DNA of 64,000 nt, taken from assembly GCA_951799405.1 (NCBI GenBank), contig OX637339.1:20274001-20338000 (forward strand), in the 5' to 3' direction. Positions 1-12,500 of the stretch are shown one piece after another. The position numbers were made by a program, and so were the translations under genes. Origin of the DNA: Agapetus fuscipes. Lineage: Eukaryota > Arthropoda > Insecta > Trichoptera > Glossosomatidae. The notes under the pieces were generated by a model. That model saw only the letters and a list, made by a program, of their open reading frames with translations. It was not told where the DNA came from and did not search any database. Positions within the stretch are counted from its first letter, which is position 1. Each line of letters starts with the position of its first letter.

Positions 1-335
1 GCATCTAAACACAATTAGGCTACACATATACTTTAACTTCTTGTTGCTTTATCCCCAAAGAGTTTTGCACCTGGCGAGTGGAAACTATTTATTTTTAAGT
101 TAAGGAGGCCAGCCTTACGTTAACCACCTCAGTTAAAATTGGAGTTTCCCAGCTCCTGAGGGGGCCAGTACTCATTTCTTTTGATGCCTGAGTAAGCCTT
201 GCCGGTAGTTTATTTTGGGTTTTGAAATAAACACCGAGAGGGGAAATCATTTCTGACACCCTCGGTGAGATTCGAACCTGAGCTCTTGGCATGGAATCCA
301 AGCACTCTACTAACTGAACTATATAATGTTGAACT
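1..335 (-). repeat. tRNA-derived SINE, family C
   Basis: Read on the minus strand this is a tRNA-like head (A-box-like region near 300-330, B-box GGTTCGAATCTC near 268-280) followed by a body running to about position 14. The same body and head recur near 8910-9165, 22990-23215 and 53505-53690. The head resembles a tRNA but has no complete cloverleaf, so it is a SINE and not a tRNA gene. Confidence 0.65.
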
Positions 336-544
336 GAGCTGTTGATAGATAATAAATAAAAATGATGATTTATTTGGCTAAAGAAAACCCCAATAAAACA
401 AGCAAACCCCAATTGCTGTAAGACTGGTCTTTGTTTAAGGCTTGTGAACTTGACTTTGTATTAAATTTTATACATGCTTGAAGAGTGCCGTTTTTATTCA
501 AAGAAGGATGGATGGAATGCCAGTGGTTAAGTGTGTCCACGTAC

Positions 545-3500
545 CTGTATAGTCTGTAGATGTGGAAGATGATGGCACTGATATAGAAGAGGAGGATGAT
601 GACGGCCGGCAGCAGGAAGGTCACCAGCAGGGGCATCAGCAGCCAGGACAGCCACAGCGAGTAGTCTATGTCCACGTACTCCACTGCAACACACACCAAC
701 ACGCCGTGGCTTACAAACAGACCCACAAACAGACCAACGTCCACGTCCAGGAACCCGTCTCCCGCGTCAAAGCACTTCCAGATACCCGTCAAACTCCCAA
801 ACACATCCCTCACAGCCCCACCATAAACACAACGCGTCAATTTGACAAACGAAACATTGTCAAATAACTTTAACATCCAAAATTTCCATACAGAAACAAA
901 TGTTACATCACGATCTTTATTTAAATTTAGAATGTTTCTGATCATTTGACGCCACAGACTTTTTGCGTTGGTTACGTTTTCTCTCCACGGACGTTTCAGC
1001 CATAAAAACAACGGAACGAGTGTCAGTAAGCTGATGAAATTCAAGTTCTTTTCATTTCCCTTCAGCGAAATGTCTTCCACTTGCTTTTTGATGTGAAACA
1101 TAGTTGTATGTTTGTGTTTACACTACACAAAAAGAAAAAAAAAAGTTATTTGTAAGACAATTAGATTATTTGTTTTAAAGCGACTTTACATGTGAAGTAA
1201 TTGACCGAACTTGATAATTTTTTCATGAATCAATCACGTTTTTATGTAAGATCTTGTTTAATTATTTTTTTGCACTGTAATCCTGGTTGTAAGTTTTATC
1301 AGCAAGATAAAAGATGTACCGAAATGGCCTGACACTATTAAAATTGATAATAATCAAAGAATGATTTATTTAAACGTCAAATTTACATGGAATCTGAATG
1401 TTTGACGCTTCACTATTGTACTGAGATTTTTTTTACTTATAATTCATTTAGAACATTTATTTTCATTCGTGAAAATTGATAAAAATCAAAAATATTATCA
1501 TCTCTAATTATTGCTTTGAAGGTCAAATTTGTAGAACAACTGGAAAGATTCACGGTTTATACTGTAGTCAGTTTTTATGCATATGTAAAATATTATACAA
1601 ATCAATACAAGTATGCGTCAAGTAGATTATTATTTTTTAATGTCAAATTTACGCGACAACTGAATCTTTTCTTTTCAGTTTTACATTGATTATAAAGTAA
1701 TTTAGTGATATATTTTAGGAGATGCAAAAATTGATAAACATCATTAAAATAAATTACTATTTCAAGGTTCAAATTGCCAGGACAACTGAGATTTTTAACG
1801 CTTCAGCACTATTTTGAAGGATCACTGATTGTTAAGTAAAAATTATAGTCAATTTATTTAAAAATACATTTAACTATTTTATTATACAATTATTCAAGTG
1901 TCAAATTTCTTTGAAAACTAAATATTCTATCCTTTAGCTTCACAAGTGATTTTATTAATAATAAATTAAGTTATTATTTTTAAGCGTCAAATTCACACAA
2001 TAACTGAGAAGTTTGACGCTTCAACACCGCACTGAGGTGTTTTTGATTTTAAAGTGATTTTGTCAGTTTTTTTATGTACAAATTAAATTATTTTTTAAAC
2101 GTCAATTTTACGGGACAAGTGAGAAGTTTGACGCTTCAGCAATGCACTGAGGTGTCGTGATTTAGTCAGCTTTTTTTGTGAGTGTCAGCATTATTTAAAA
2201 ATAACGGAGAAATGTTATCGCCCTAACCTTTTCCTAGAAGTCATGTGTAATTATTAATTATTATTAATTGTTATTAATTAATAATAAAGTTAATTGGGAG
2301 AGTTGCAGGCAGCAGACATCACGAGTCTGTAGCGTGCACGCTTCCACCGGTATTCATTAATTCTGCTATGAGAACCTACAATGCTACAGATCAATTAGGT
2401 CCATAGGCAAAAAAAGTTGTGACATCACATGGTTGGGTTGCTAGGGCAACTAGTGTTATTTATTCTGTTGGTTGCTAGACCCTAAAGTTGCATAGACATG
2501 TGACGTTTGCTCGCTGAGAAATACACAAAATTTGGAAACTCTTTGCTGAAAACGTTCCGACTTCATTCTAAGCATACAATTGGTGCTTGAATATCCTCTT
2601 CTTCTTGCACCTCTCCAGTTAAGTTTGCCAATCATCATGGCAATTTGTACCTCCGATACAACTGCACAAAAAAGAGAAATCTTGCACTTCTGCAAAACCA
2701 GATTCACAGAATCTTCAACAAAAATGCTTCCTTTCAACCTGAAGCCTGTCGTCTCTCCATTTTTCCCTACACGATTAGATGCAGGAGTGAATACTTCTCC
2801 TAACGGGACAGGTTCTCACGTCAATTGAAGGCTAATTTTGGGTTTGAAATAAACATAGTTATTTTAAACAAAGTTATTTGTGACACAACAATCACTTTTT
2901 TCGCAACGACTAGCCAACCGCTGATAATGCCCATCGGAGCAATGGGCGAAACTGTCCGGAAAGAATCAACCAGACCATGGCTACATAGCCCGAAAAAAGT
3001 GATTGTTGTGTCAACAAGAACCGGCCGTGAAAGCTTCAATGTACAAATAAGTTATTTCCAACACCCTTCGTGGGGATGGAGCCCTAGAACGCAAGCATTC
3101 TACCAACTGAGCTATCACTACTTGAACACTGAATACCCTTAGAGAATACTTGCACGGCATAGTAAGTTCTCATAGCATTGATTATGGATACGCCTGTACA
3201 CGTCTCTGAGATTTTTGGACATTTAATGAAGAATGATTTACTGTTCATGTGTTTTGTGTGACCTTTGCCACTATTTCATCAGAGGAAGCAGACATCATAA
3301 AAATATCAACGGTTAAAAGGCAGTAGGGCATTAGCAACATTTTGGTCAAAAATTAGTTATGAATGCTATCCTACTTGAAATTTTCCGCTCTTTCTAATGC
3401 GCTAACTCCCATAGCTCTACGATGATTTTTGTGTTGTTTATGCCCAAGCAAACAACTGCATTTTCGAAGTATGGTTTTGGTGTAACCGTCAAGATTTTGG

Positions 3501-6500
3501 CCTTTTTTGTCCTAAAGGCGCTTGTGACATAAAAAAATCATAAAACCACATTAATAGGAATGCCAATAAATGCCTTTATTTTATTTTTATTTTAGAGCTG
3601 TTTTGATTTTAACAATATGATAAAAAATAAAAAAGTTATGCCATTTTTCTTCAATCTCAAATTTTAAACTGCTCTCCTGAACAATTTAGTTTATGTCGCT
3701 TATGCCCTACTGCCTTTTAACCGTCGATATGTAAATACATGCAGTGAAATTTTGTGAACAGAAGTCATGTCAAACACATGGCCACATAATTATGTAGGTT
3801 ACGACCCGCAAGACTTTTAAGCGTTAATCAACTTTTCCGTTCAGACATTTCTGAAACGGAAACAGCCTTTACAATTTGACAGTCATGTTTAAAATCATCC
3901 CCTCGAAGATTTTTATTTGTTGCTTGAAAATTTTTGGCCTTCAATTCTTTTGAAGTTCTGGTCCTTTGTAGCAGGGCTGTCAGCTGCGTGGTGTGGTGTT
4001 GCCTTTGCTTAGAGGCACTGAAAGAAAGTGGAGATTTATACTGGTTTCGAATAGACCAGGTTTTAATTGGGGTGGGAACACATATACCGATAACTCGATC
4101 CATAAACGAGCACTTTTGTAAAGGAAAAATAATAATAATATTAGGATGATGTATTACTTAGGTGAGCGCTGTTTTTGTGTGAATCAAAACCCTCTGCGAG
4201 CTTGGTCGTCGCTATAGAAAGCGCAAAGTCTCAAACAAGACCCAGTTGCTGTAATGCTGGATGGACCTTTGGTGACCAGTCTTTGGAAAAGGTATATGAA
4301 TTTTTCAACCCATCTAAGAGCATATTTGAAATTATAAATCATATATTTTTTGTACTCTGTTGGGAGCCTTCCATTTACAAGTCCGAAGCGTTACCACTAG
4401 ACTACGGACCGGTCAACTGTAGGCTGCGGATGAGCCATGGCTTTGATGTATGAAAATAACACCGCAAGTTGTCATAGTTTTGATGTTCACAGACAACTTG
4501 CTCTCCAAAAAATCTTTGTAATTACTGTAGTTTTCATTCTATATAATAATCTATAATCTAAGTTGCAAGGATATATTCATTCAAAGCTCTCAGATGTTTG
4601 CCCACAAACAAACACGTGTAGTTCGCGCTTACAAATGCTGATTGTGTACTTACAAATAAAATCCAAACCTCAAATGAACATAAGCCCTGCAACTCTTGCC
4701 GACATTCCCTGAAACAGGGGTGACATTGGCAAAGTGAACCATTTTTTACAGTATGGGTGGTCAGCCTCATACCAACCTATAAGTCAAGGAATAGGAATTC
4801 ATTAATTATAGTTTTCTGTGATGGAGCTGTCTTTGGACCATGTCGCCACCTTAAAGGTAAAACGGAATGAGTGCTGAGTCACTGATTTGAGAAATAGTAG
4901 CTTAAACATTTTATTGCAAGTAAATTCTCATAGTAAGTGAACTAATTATAAGGAAGTGCTCATGAATTACTTCTAATCAACAGGATTTTCACATTTTTTA
5001 GTGTTGTCTCTCGTAGAAAATAGGAAAAAAGGTGCATTTATCTGAGAAACCCATGTTAGCTTAGTATGTCACTTATTCAGTTTTACCTTTGAGGTATCAA
5101 TATTATGTCATTTCAACTGATTTGTGATATGAAATTCATCAATGTAAATATTTTGACATGTGGACATGTAAACAGAGAGTTTAGTGGAGATTTGCTATTT
5201 GTGCTGAATGGAGAGAACTTGCCCTTCCGCCTTCAAGGTTAAACATTTCATAATCAAGTATTGATAATGTTGCGAATGTCTGATGATATGTTTTGCTTGT
5301 CTGTGTGAGTCTGTGAAGTTTCTAGATCAGGGGTGCCCATACTTTTTCTTGAGGAGATCGACCTAGCCAAAATTTATGAATAGGAGATCGACATTTTAAC
5401 TGTTTATCCCACCAAATATAACTCATAATTCATACGGGGCTATTCTTAGACATTTTAGTCGCCCGTTGAGCCCACGCTTTGACAAACTAATGATGCCTCA
5501 CCTGGAAGTTTCATGACCACGGTCATTCTTACCTACCGAATTTTGGTAGTTTTTGTATTAACCCTTTACCGCATGGATTTTTTAAATCTTTTCAAAATAA
5601 TATATGTTATTAAAGGGAATATAAAGAGCTCCAAAAAAATATTTAAAAAAATCTAAAATACCAATTAAAATAGATAAATAGGTAAAAGTAATTGTTCCAA
5701 ATTTGGAACACCATGCGGTCTAGTTATATAAATTCATTGTTCCATATTTGGAACAACATGCGGTGTGATCTAATTATGTACCTATAATTGAAATGCAAGA
5801 ATTAAAAAAAAAAAAAAAAAAAAAACAATTTGAACTATGCGTATTTAAAAAATATTTATTTATTTGTGAAACATTTTAAAGCAGTTGAGATCTTTGTTGA
5901 AACAGAGATTACAGCCACATTTAACTGACAGCTGAACGTCATCAACAGAAACACTTTTTTCGGCGCAATAACCTGGTTCTTTCTTTTCTGAATCTTGTTT
6001 AGATAGATTTATATTTGGAGTTCTTCTCAGTTGTATTGTGCCTAATGGCAGAAGTCCTCTTTTGTGAAAGTTTGCCATTAACTACAAACTTGTGTACCAG
6101 TTTTCTACAAATTTTTGCGATTCAAATTGTCTGAGACAGTTACCAATAGTCTTTGTACTACATTTCCTGGCACTTAAAGATTGGGGCAGTTTACAGGTGG
6201 ATCCGGGTATTTTCCTCCGAAAAGTTTTTAAAATCATAGCTAAAAAAAGAAGATATGATTATGACAACACTGCATAATGTTCCGGATTTGGAACTGCTAA
6301 AAAGTTGACTGGAGTGCATAATGTTCCAAATTTGGTGGTACAAAAAACATAACAACTGCATGTTGTTCCAAATCTGGAACATTTTTTAAATGAAAATATT
6401 TCCTACATACTATGGTTTGAACTTATTTCTTTTGCCGTAAAAAGTCTGTGGGTCCATTGTTCTATCAGCTGAATCACAATGATTACACAGTTATTAAGAA

Positions 6501-9500
6501 AAAAACAATAAAAACCCTTTTGGAAAACTGTTGATTGTGAATCTGTCAAATTTTGCCGACCAACTGACCAAAAGTTTGATTTTAGTTCCTAGGCGTCTCT
6601 GTAGAGGCGCAACTGCCATATATTTAGGTGATTGATACTCCCTAGATACGAATCAATTCCAAGAAAAAAACCCAGATGCCACTGGTAGTAACAAATTAAA
6701 TCAAAAGCCGAGTGTTCCAAATATGGCACGCTATGCGGTAAAGGGTTAAGACTGTAATCAGCTGTTCACTTGCGGCCATCTTGGATTGACAGGTCTTCAT
6801 ACAAATGCATCATTAGTTTGATACATTTTTCTTTTGAAAAAAGCTACAATTTTAAGGTCGATCACTGAAAATTTTAGCCTTCCTCGGCGATCGACCTTCA
6901 AACCTCCCGCGATCGACCGTATGGGCACCTCTGCTCTAGATGTTAGCAACTTGTATGATTGTATTTCTATTTGTTTGATATTGTGTGAGTGTTTACTCGA
7001 ATATTCTAAATAGAATGTTCTGGCGAGGTCTCGCATGTACCAGTCCCCAATGTTTCGAGAATAACCTGAATTCTCACCTATAAATAGAGAACGAGATGCT
7101 CTGTAGCCAGACTGGGATCTAAGTTTTCGAGCTTTACGTATAAGTTCAATGATTTTAATGTTTCTTATTATCATTAAATACATATAAATGCAGAATAGCA
7201 AAACCTAAACAGTGCGTAAGATATTGTTGCACAATGACAGAACATCGCTACGTAGATTTGAGGCGGCTTGCACATGTCTAAAAGTGCAGAGGGGAGTTCT
7301 CAGAATAGCAACAATTACCAGGAACTAAAATAATTATACATTAGTACCTGTAAAACAATTAATTGTTTATAATACAATTTCTTCTTAAAAATCGATGGAA
7401 ACTTATAATGTTCACATTTCAAAACATATTTTTAATTAATATTTTTTAGTGTTGATCTGTTAACACAGTGAAAGTCCATTTTTATAAATATTTAAAAATA
7501 TATTTAAATTCACTTTATACTAGAATAAAGTGAATTAAAACAATGTTTTTCCATTTATATTTTTAAATATTTATATTTTTAATTGTCTATTCCTTGACTT
7601 ATAGGTTGGTATGAGGCTGACCACCCATATTACTTAGCCAATGACACCCCTGTTTCAGGGAAGGCGGGCAAGAGCTGCAGGGTTTATATTCGATTGAGGT
7701 TTGGATTTTAATTTGTAAGTACACATTCAGCATTTGTAAGAGCGAACTTATACGTTTCTGTTTGTGGGAATGCATGTAATATATAAATCTAAATCTAAGC
7801 TGCAAAGATATACATCATTTAAGATTCATATTAAACGCATTCCCACAAGCAGACATGTATAATTTCGAGCTAACACATGCCGCATGTGGACCTTCAATAT
7901 AAAACCCAATCTCAAATGAACATAAGCCCTGCAACTCTTGCCGACCTTCCCTGAAACAGGGGTGACATTGGCAAAGTGAACCATTTTTACAGTATGGGTG
8001 GTCAGCCTCATATCAACCTATAAGTCAAGGAATATGAATCTTAAATATATCTTTGCAACTTAGATTTTATAGATTATTATAGTCATAAAGAAGAATTATA
8101 TAAATATCAATTTGACACAACTTACAATAAAACAGTACACCAGAGACAAGGACAGTAGTAGTTGCCGCTTTATTTAAATCAAAAGTAACGCTGCTCAACG
8201 TGTCACTCATTTTCTTTCATACGACAACACTGCACTTTTCAAAAAAAGAATACGTAACGGTCTGTGACACTGCAAAATTTACAACTGTTCCAATTTCAAA
8301 CACAATTTTTTTAAATTATAAAATAATGACTTTGAACGAATTTAAAAGAAAGTTTTTTTTTTGAAAATCAATATTGAACTTGTTAGTTCCAAATTTAAAA
8401 TTGTTCTGTTTTTCAAATGGAATTAAATTATAAAAGAAACATTCTAAGCAACAAAATTGTTCAACTTGAAAGTCTTACATTTAAAATTGTTCCTTTTTCA
8501 AATGGATTTTAAATTATAATAGAATTACACTTTTGAAATTTGAATTATTCTAAAAAACAGAATTGTTCCAAATTTAAATTAGTTCATTTTTTGAGCACAA
8601 ATTTTAATTTAAAAAAATACACATTGAAGAAATTTTAAATATTCTGTAGAGTGGAATTCTTGATGGAAACAAAATGGTTGAACTTGAAAGTTAGAGATTA
8701 CAAACTGAATTAAAAAAAACCCCAGCGTAGAATTATTGTGTAATCAATGTTTAGTTTTGTGTTTTATCTGACAAATACATATAAATATTACTTAATTTAT
8801 TATTCAGATAGTGCATTGTAATCTTCAATAATAAAAAATTATATATACTCCGAATGAAGAGATTAAGGAAGGCAGTTTACAAAAATTACATGATATAGGG
8901 TGGCCTGAAGTGCAGTGTAATATATATGCAACTAAGCTACACATATAGTGTAACTTCTATCTTCTATCCCCGAAGGGGTCGCATGTGGCGATTCGGGACC
9001 TATTTATTTTTATGGGTAAGGGGGACAACAGTTGAAGTGGGGGTTTCCCGGCTCCCGGAGGGGCTGGTTCTCATTTCTTGTGAAGGCTGAGTTTACCTTG
9101 AGATCGAAACCCTTGCTCTTGGCATGGAATGCAAGCATTCTACCAATTGAGCTATCGACCTTTTTACGAGCTTGGTCGTCGTCGCTACAAAGCGCCAATT
9201 CTCAAGCAAGACCCAGTTGCTGTAAGGCTGGATGGACCTTTGGTGACTGGTCATTGGTAAAGGTTTATGAATTTTTCAACCCAGTGAAAAGAAAATTTGA
9301 AAATATAAATGTTATATTTTTTGTGCTCCACCGGGATTCGAACCCACAACCTTCCATTCAGAGTCCGAAGTGTTACCACTTAACTACGGACCGGTCAGTG
9401 TGACCTAGTATTATTAACAGACAGTGTTGACAGCGGTTCATCAAGGAGGCCAAGATTAATCCCAGGTTGTTGTTGATAGTAATACAACTCTAAGCATCAA

Positions 9501-12500
9501 AGTAATGATTGAATTCAAACAAAAAACATATGTACCTATATGAAAGCATTTTGGTTTATTTTTTGTAAGTGCACATGCAGCATGCCTAAATGCGAGCATA
9601 CTTTAATTTGATTGTGAGCATGAATCTAATCTAATGTAAGTTGCAAAGAAATGTAACATTGGGAATTCACATTACATGCATTCTCACAAGCAGACACATA
9701 CAAGTTCGCGCTTGCGTATGTTGCATGTGAACCTACAACATAAAAACCAAATCTCAAATGGACATACACCCTGCAACTCCTGCCGACCTTCCCTGAAACA
9801 GGAGTGACATTGGCAAAGTGAACCATTTTCTACAGCATGGGTGGTCATCCGCATACCAACCTATAAGTCAAGGAATAAACACAACAAAGATGAAAATGAA
9901 TTAAGTGTAACAATCATTGGGTTTATTTTGTACACCACCTTAAATAGGTTCCACTTGCACATGCGACCCCTTCGGGGAGAACGCTATACGGGAACGGGAA
10001 GTTCCACTATAATAATCAAATAATATTAGGATGATTTATTTGGTGAGCGCTGTATCACACCTCAAGAGCCCTCTGCGAGCTTGGTCGTCGCTGTAGAAAG
10101 CGCCAATTCTCAAGCAAGACCCAGTTGTTGTAAGGTTGGATGGACCTTTCAGTGACCGGTCTTTGGTAAAGGTTTATGAATTTTTCAACCCAGCGAAGAG
10201 CACATTTGGAAATATAAATGGTATATTTTTGTACTCCGCCGGGATCCGAATCCACAACCTTCCATTTTACGAGTCCGAAGTGTTGCCACTGGACTACGGA
10301 CCGGTCCAAGATGCCAACGACACGCGGTGTACCTGAGCGGTAACCCATCCAAGTACCATCCGCGCCCAATGTTGCTTAACTTCGGTGATAACGTCGTTGA
10401 CCACACTATATGTGTAGCTTAGAAGTGTAGCGTTACCTTCATGGTGAAATGAAACTTGAAACATTTTACACCTGAAGATGGGAGGTACTGCTTCCCCCGG
10501 AACTGGTTGTGCACAAAATAAACTCAAGAAGTGAACTGCAACAAAAAAATGAGTTTTTACTTAAGTTTATATAAATGAACTTTTACAAAGTGACTGCCAG
10601 AATGTAGATAATATAATAGTGATATTTATATTTTGTATTGTTTGTGTATTAACACTGTGAAAATTCATATTATTAATATTTTAATTTTAAGGATCAATTC
10701 CAATAAAACACTGCTTTATTTTCACTTATATTAATTTACTTTTAATGTAGGTCATTCCTTGACTGATAGGTTGGTATGAGGTTGACCACCCATACTGTAA
10801 AAAATGGTTAACTTTGCCAATGTCACCCCTGTTTCAGGGACGGTCGGCAAGAGTTGCAGGGCTTATGTTCATTTGAGATTGGGTTTTTTATATTGTAGGT
10901 CCACATGAGGCCTGTGTGAGCGCGAAATTATGCTTGTCTGATTGTGGGAATGCATTTAATATGAATCTCAAATGATACATATCTTTGCAGCTTACATTTA
11001 GATTTAGATTTTAGGTACAATTGCTAATTTATTTCAGAGATTTCGTTATTATAATTTTATTGAATGTTTTATCTTATTTTACATTATTTTATTCAAATGA
11101 CCACACCATATGATTATTTTATTCTGGTACCATTATGACTTTTAATTTAAAATTTTATTACCTGATATAAATTAAAACATATAAATATATAAATTATAAC
11201 ATATATATAAATAAAACTGAAAAAAAAAGATATCGAAAACGTAAGTATTTTTTTTTTTAAATAAATTATTTATAAGTTAAAATAAAGCAGTGTTTTATTG
11301 GAATCCATCCTTAAAATTAAAAATATTAATTATATTTATTTATTTGTAACCATGGTGCAGGTGCTGATGGGGTGATGCTTTGAGTGCAGTCAAATTTCTA
11401 AGGTCACGGTGATATGGCGACCCCTGACCACTCAAAATGTGACCGAGATATGGCGCCGTACTGTGCAGTTATAAAACACACACAGCATAAGTGCTGGAGA
11501 ACCAGTAAATGGTTGTTTCATGAATGCTCTCAAGCTATAATATCATCCTAAAGTCATGAGATATGGTGCCGTACTGTGCAGTTATAAAACACACACAGCA
11601 TAGAGTGTTTAAGAACCAGTAAAAGGATGTTCCATGCATCAATGTCTGAGTACTATAAATAGGTGGGCTAAGGGCCGTTCTTATAAACGTTGGACTAAAT
11701 ATCCGTAAGTAAATCCTCATTTTACTAACGGATGGACGTTAACGGACTGATCTTACCGATGGTCGTCTTATAAAGCTTTTTTAACCGTCCGTTAGTTCTC
11801 AATAATGCACTCGTATTTTTGATGATTTTTTGCGTGCATTCATGAACATATGTCATCCGTTTGCTGTCAGAGAAGAAACATAACCTAAAGTTGCGTATGA
11901 CAAACATGAAAACGACTGATACAGCCCTATTTTAATGAATTCTCTATCACTGTCGGAAGAAATTATCTTCAACAGGATAGAGCGTAGAAGTCCAATGGCA
12001 CGCCAAACTCACCGCAAAAAAAGAATGCTTTGACAGCTGACCTAACCTCAAACCTTAACAAACCGACCGGTATCTACCTGGAAACCGGGGGTCGGCTATC
12101 GGTTAGATCCACCGGTAAAATTAAACCGAAAATTTACGAACGAATTGTTATAATACAGAAAAACGAAATTTGTACCAAGTTTCGGTTTATTAGATTTGAC
12201 ATTTAACAAACGGATGTTTATAAGAACGGCCCTAAGAAAGCAATCCTTTGAGAATTAGGAATGCGCTATCAGACGTATTATACAAAAATCCAAATTCAGT
12301 CTGTCGGTAACATTCCAACTGTCAACAGGTGTGTTACCTAATTGGAGATAAAATCCATATAAATGCCAAAATTGGATATTTTCTAAGCATGCCAACAAAA
12401 GAAAATGAATGTCTTATTAAATGTGGAATAATATTGCACTTAAAAAACAATTTTATATGATCACTTTCATAAAAAATACTTTTCATTTGTTGTAGAGTGG

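Larger units (their letters stand above)
5438..6820. mobile_element. Family F MITE, split by a piggyBac-like insertion
   Basis: Positions 5438-5567 plus 6750-6820 match the intact family F copy at 41342-41572 (ggctattcttagacatt..., then ...cagctgttcacttgcggcca and catcattagttt). The right terminal repeat is truncated here. The break falls exactly at the TTAA flanking the inner element. Confidence 0.75.
5328..6933. mobile_element. Non-autonomous hAT element carrying nested insertions
   Basis: The ends are CAGGGGTGCCCATAC and, reverse-complemented, CAGAGGTGCCCATACGG. The flanking 8-mers are TTCTAGAT (5320-5327) and CTCTAGAT (6934-6941), identical at 7 of 8 positions, as expected for an old hAT target-site duplication. 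Subterminal sequence repeats 'gatcgacc'. No transposase is left. A MITE and a piggyBac-like element are nested inside. Confidence 0.8.

Noticed and set aside
562..867. Plus-strand 101-codon Asp/Gln/His-rich frame.
   Set aside because: Antisense of the TMEM68-like exon 2 and its flanking intron.
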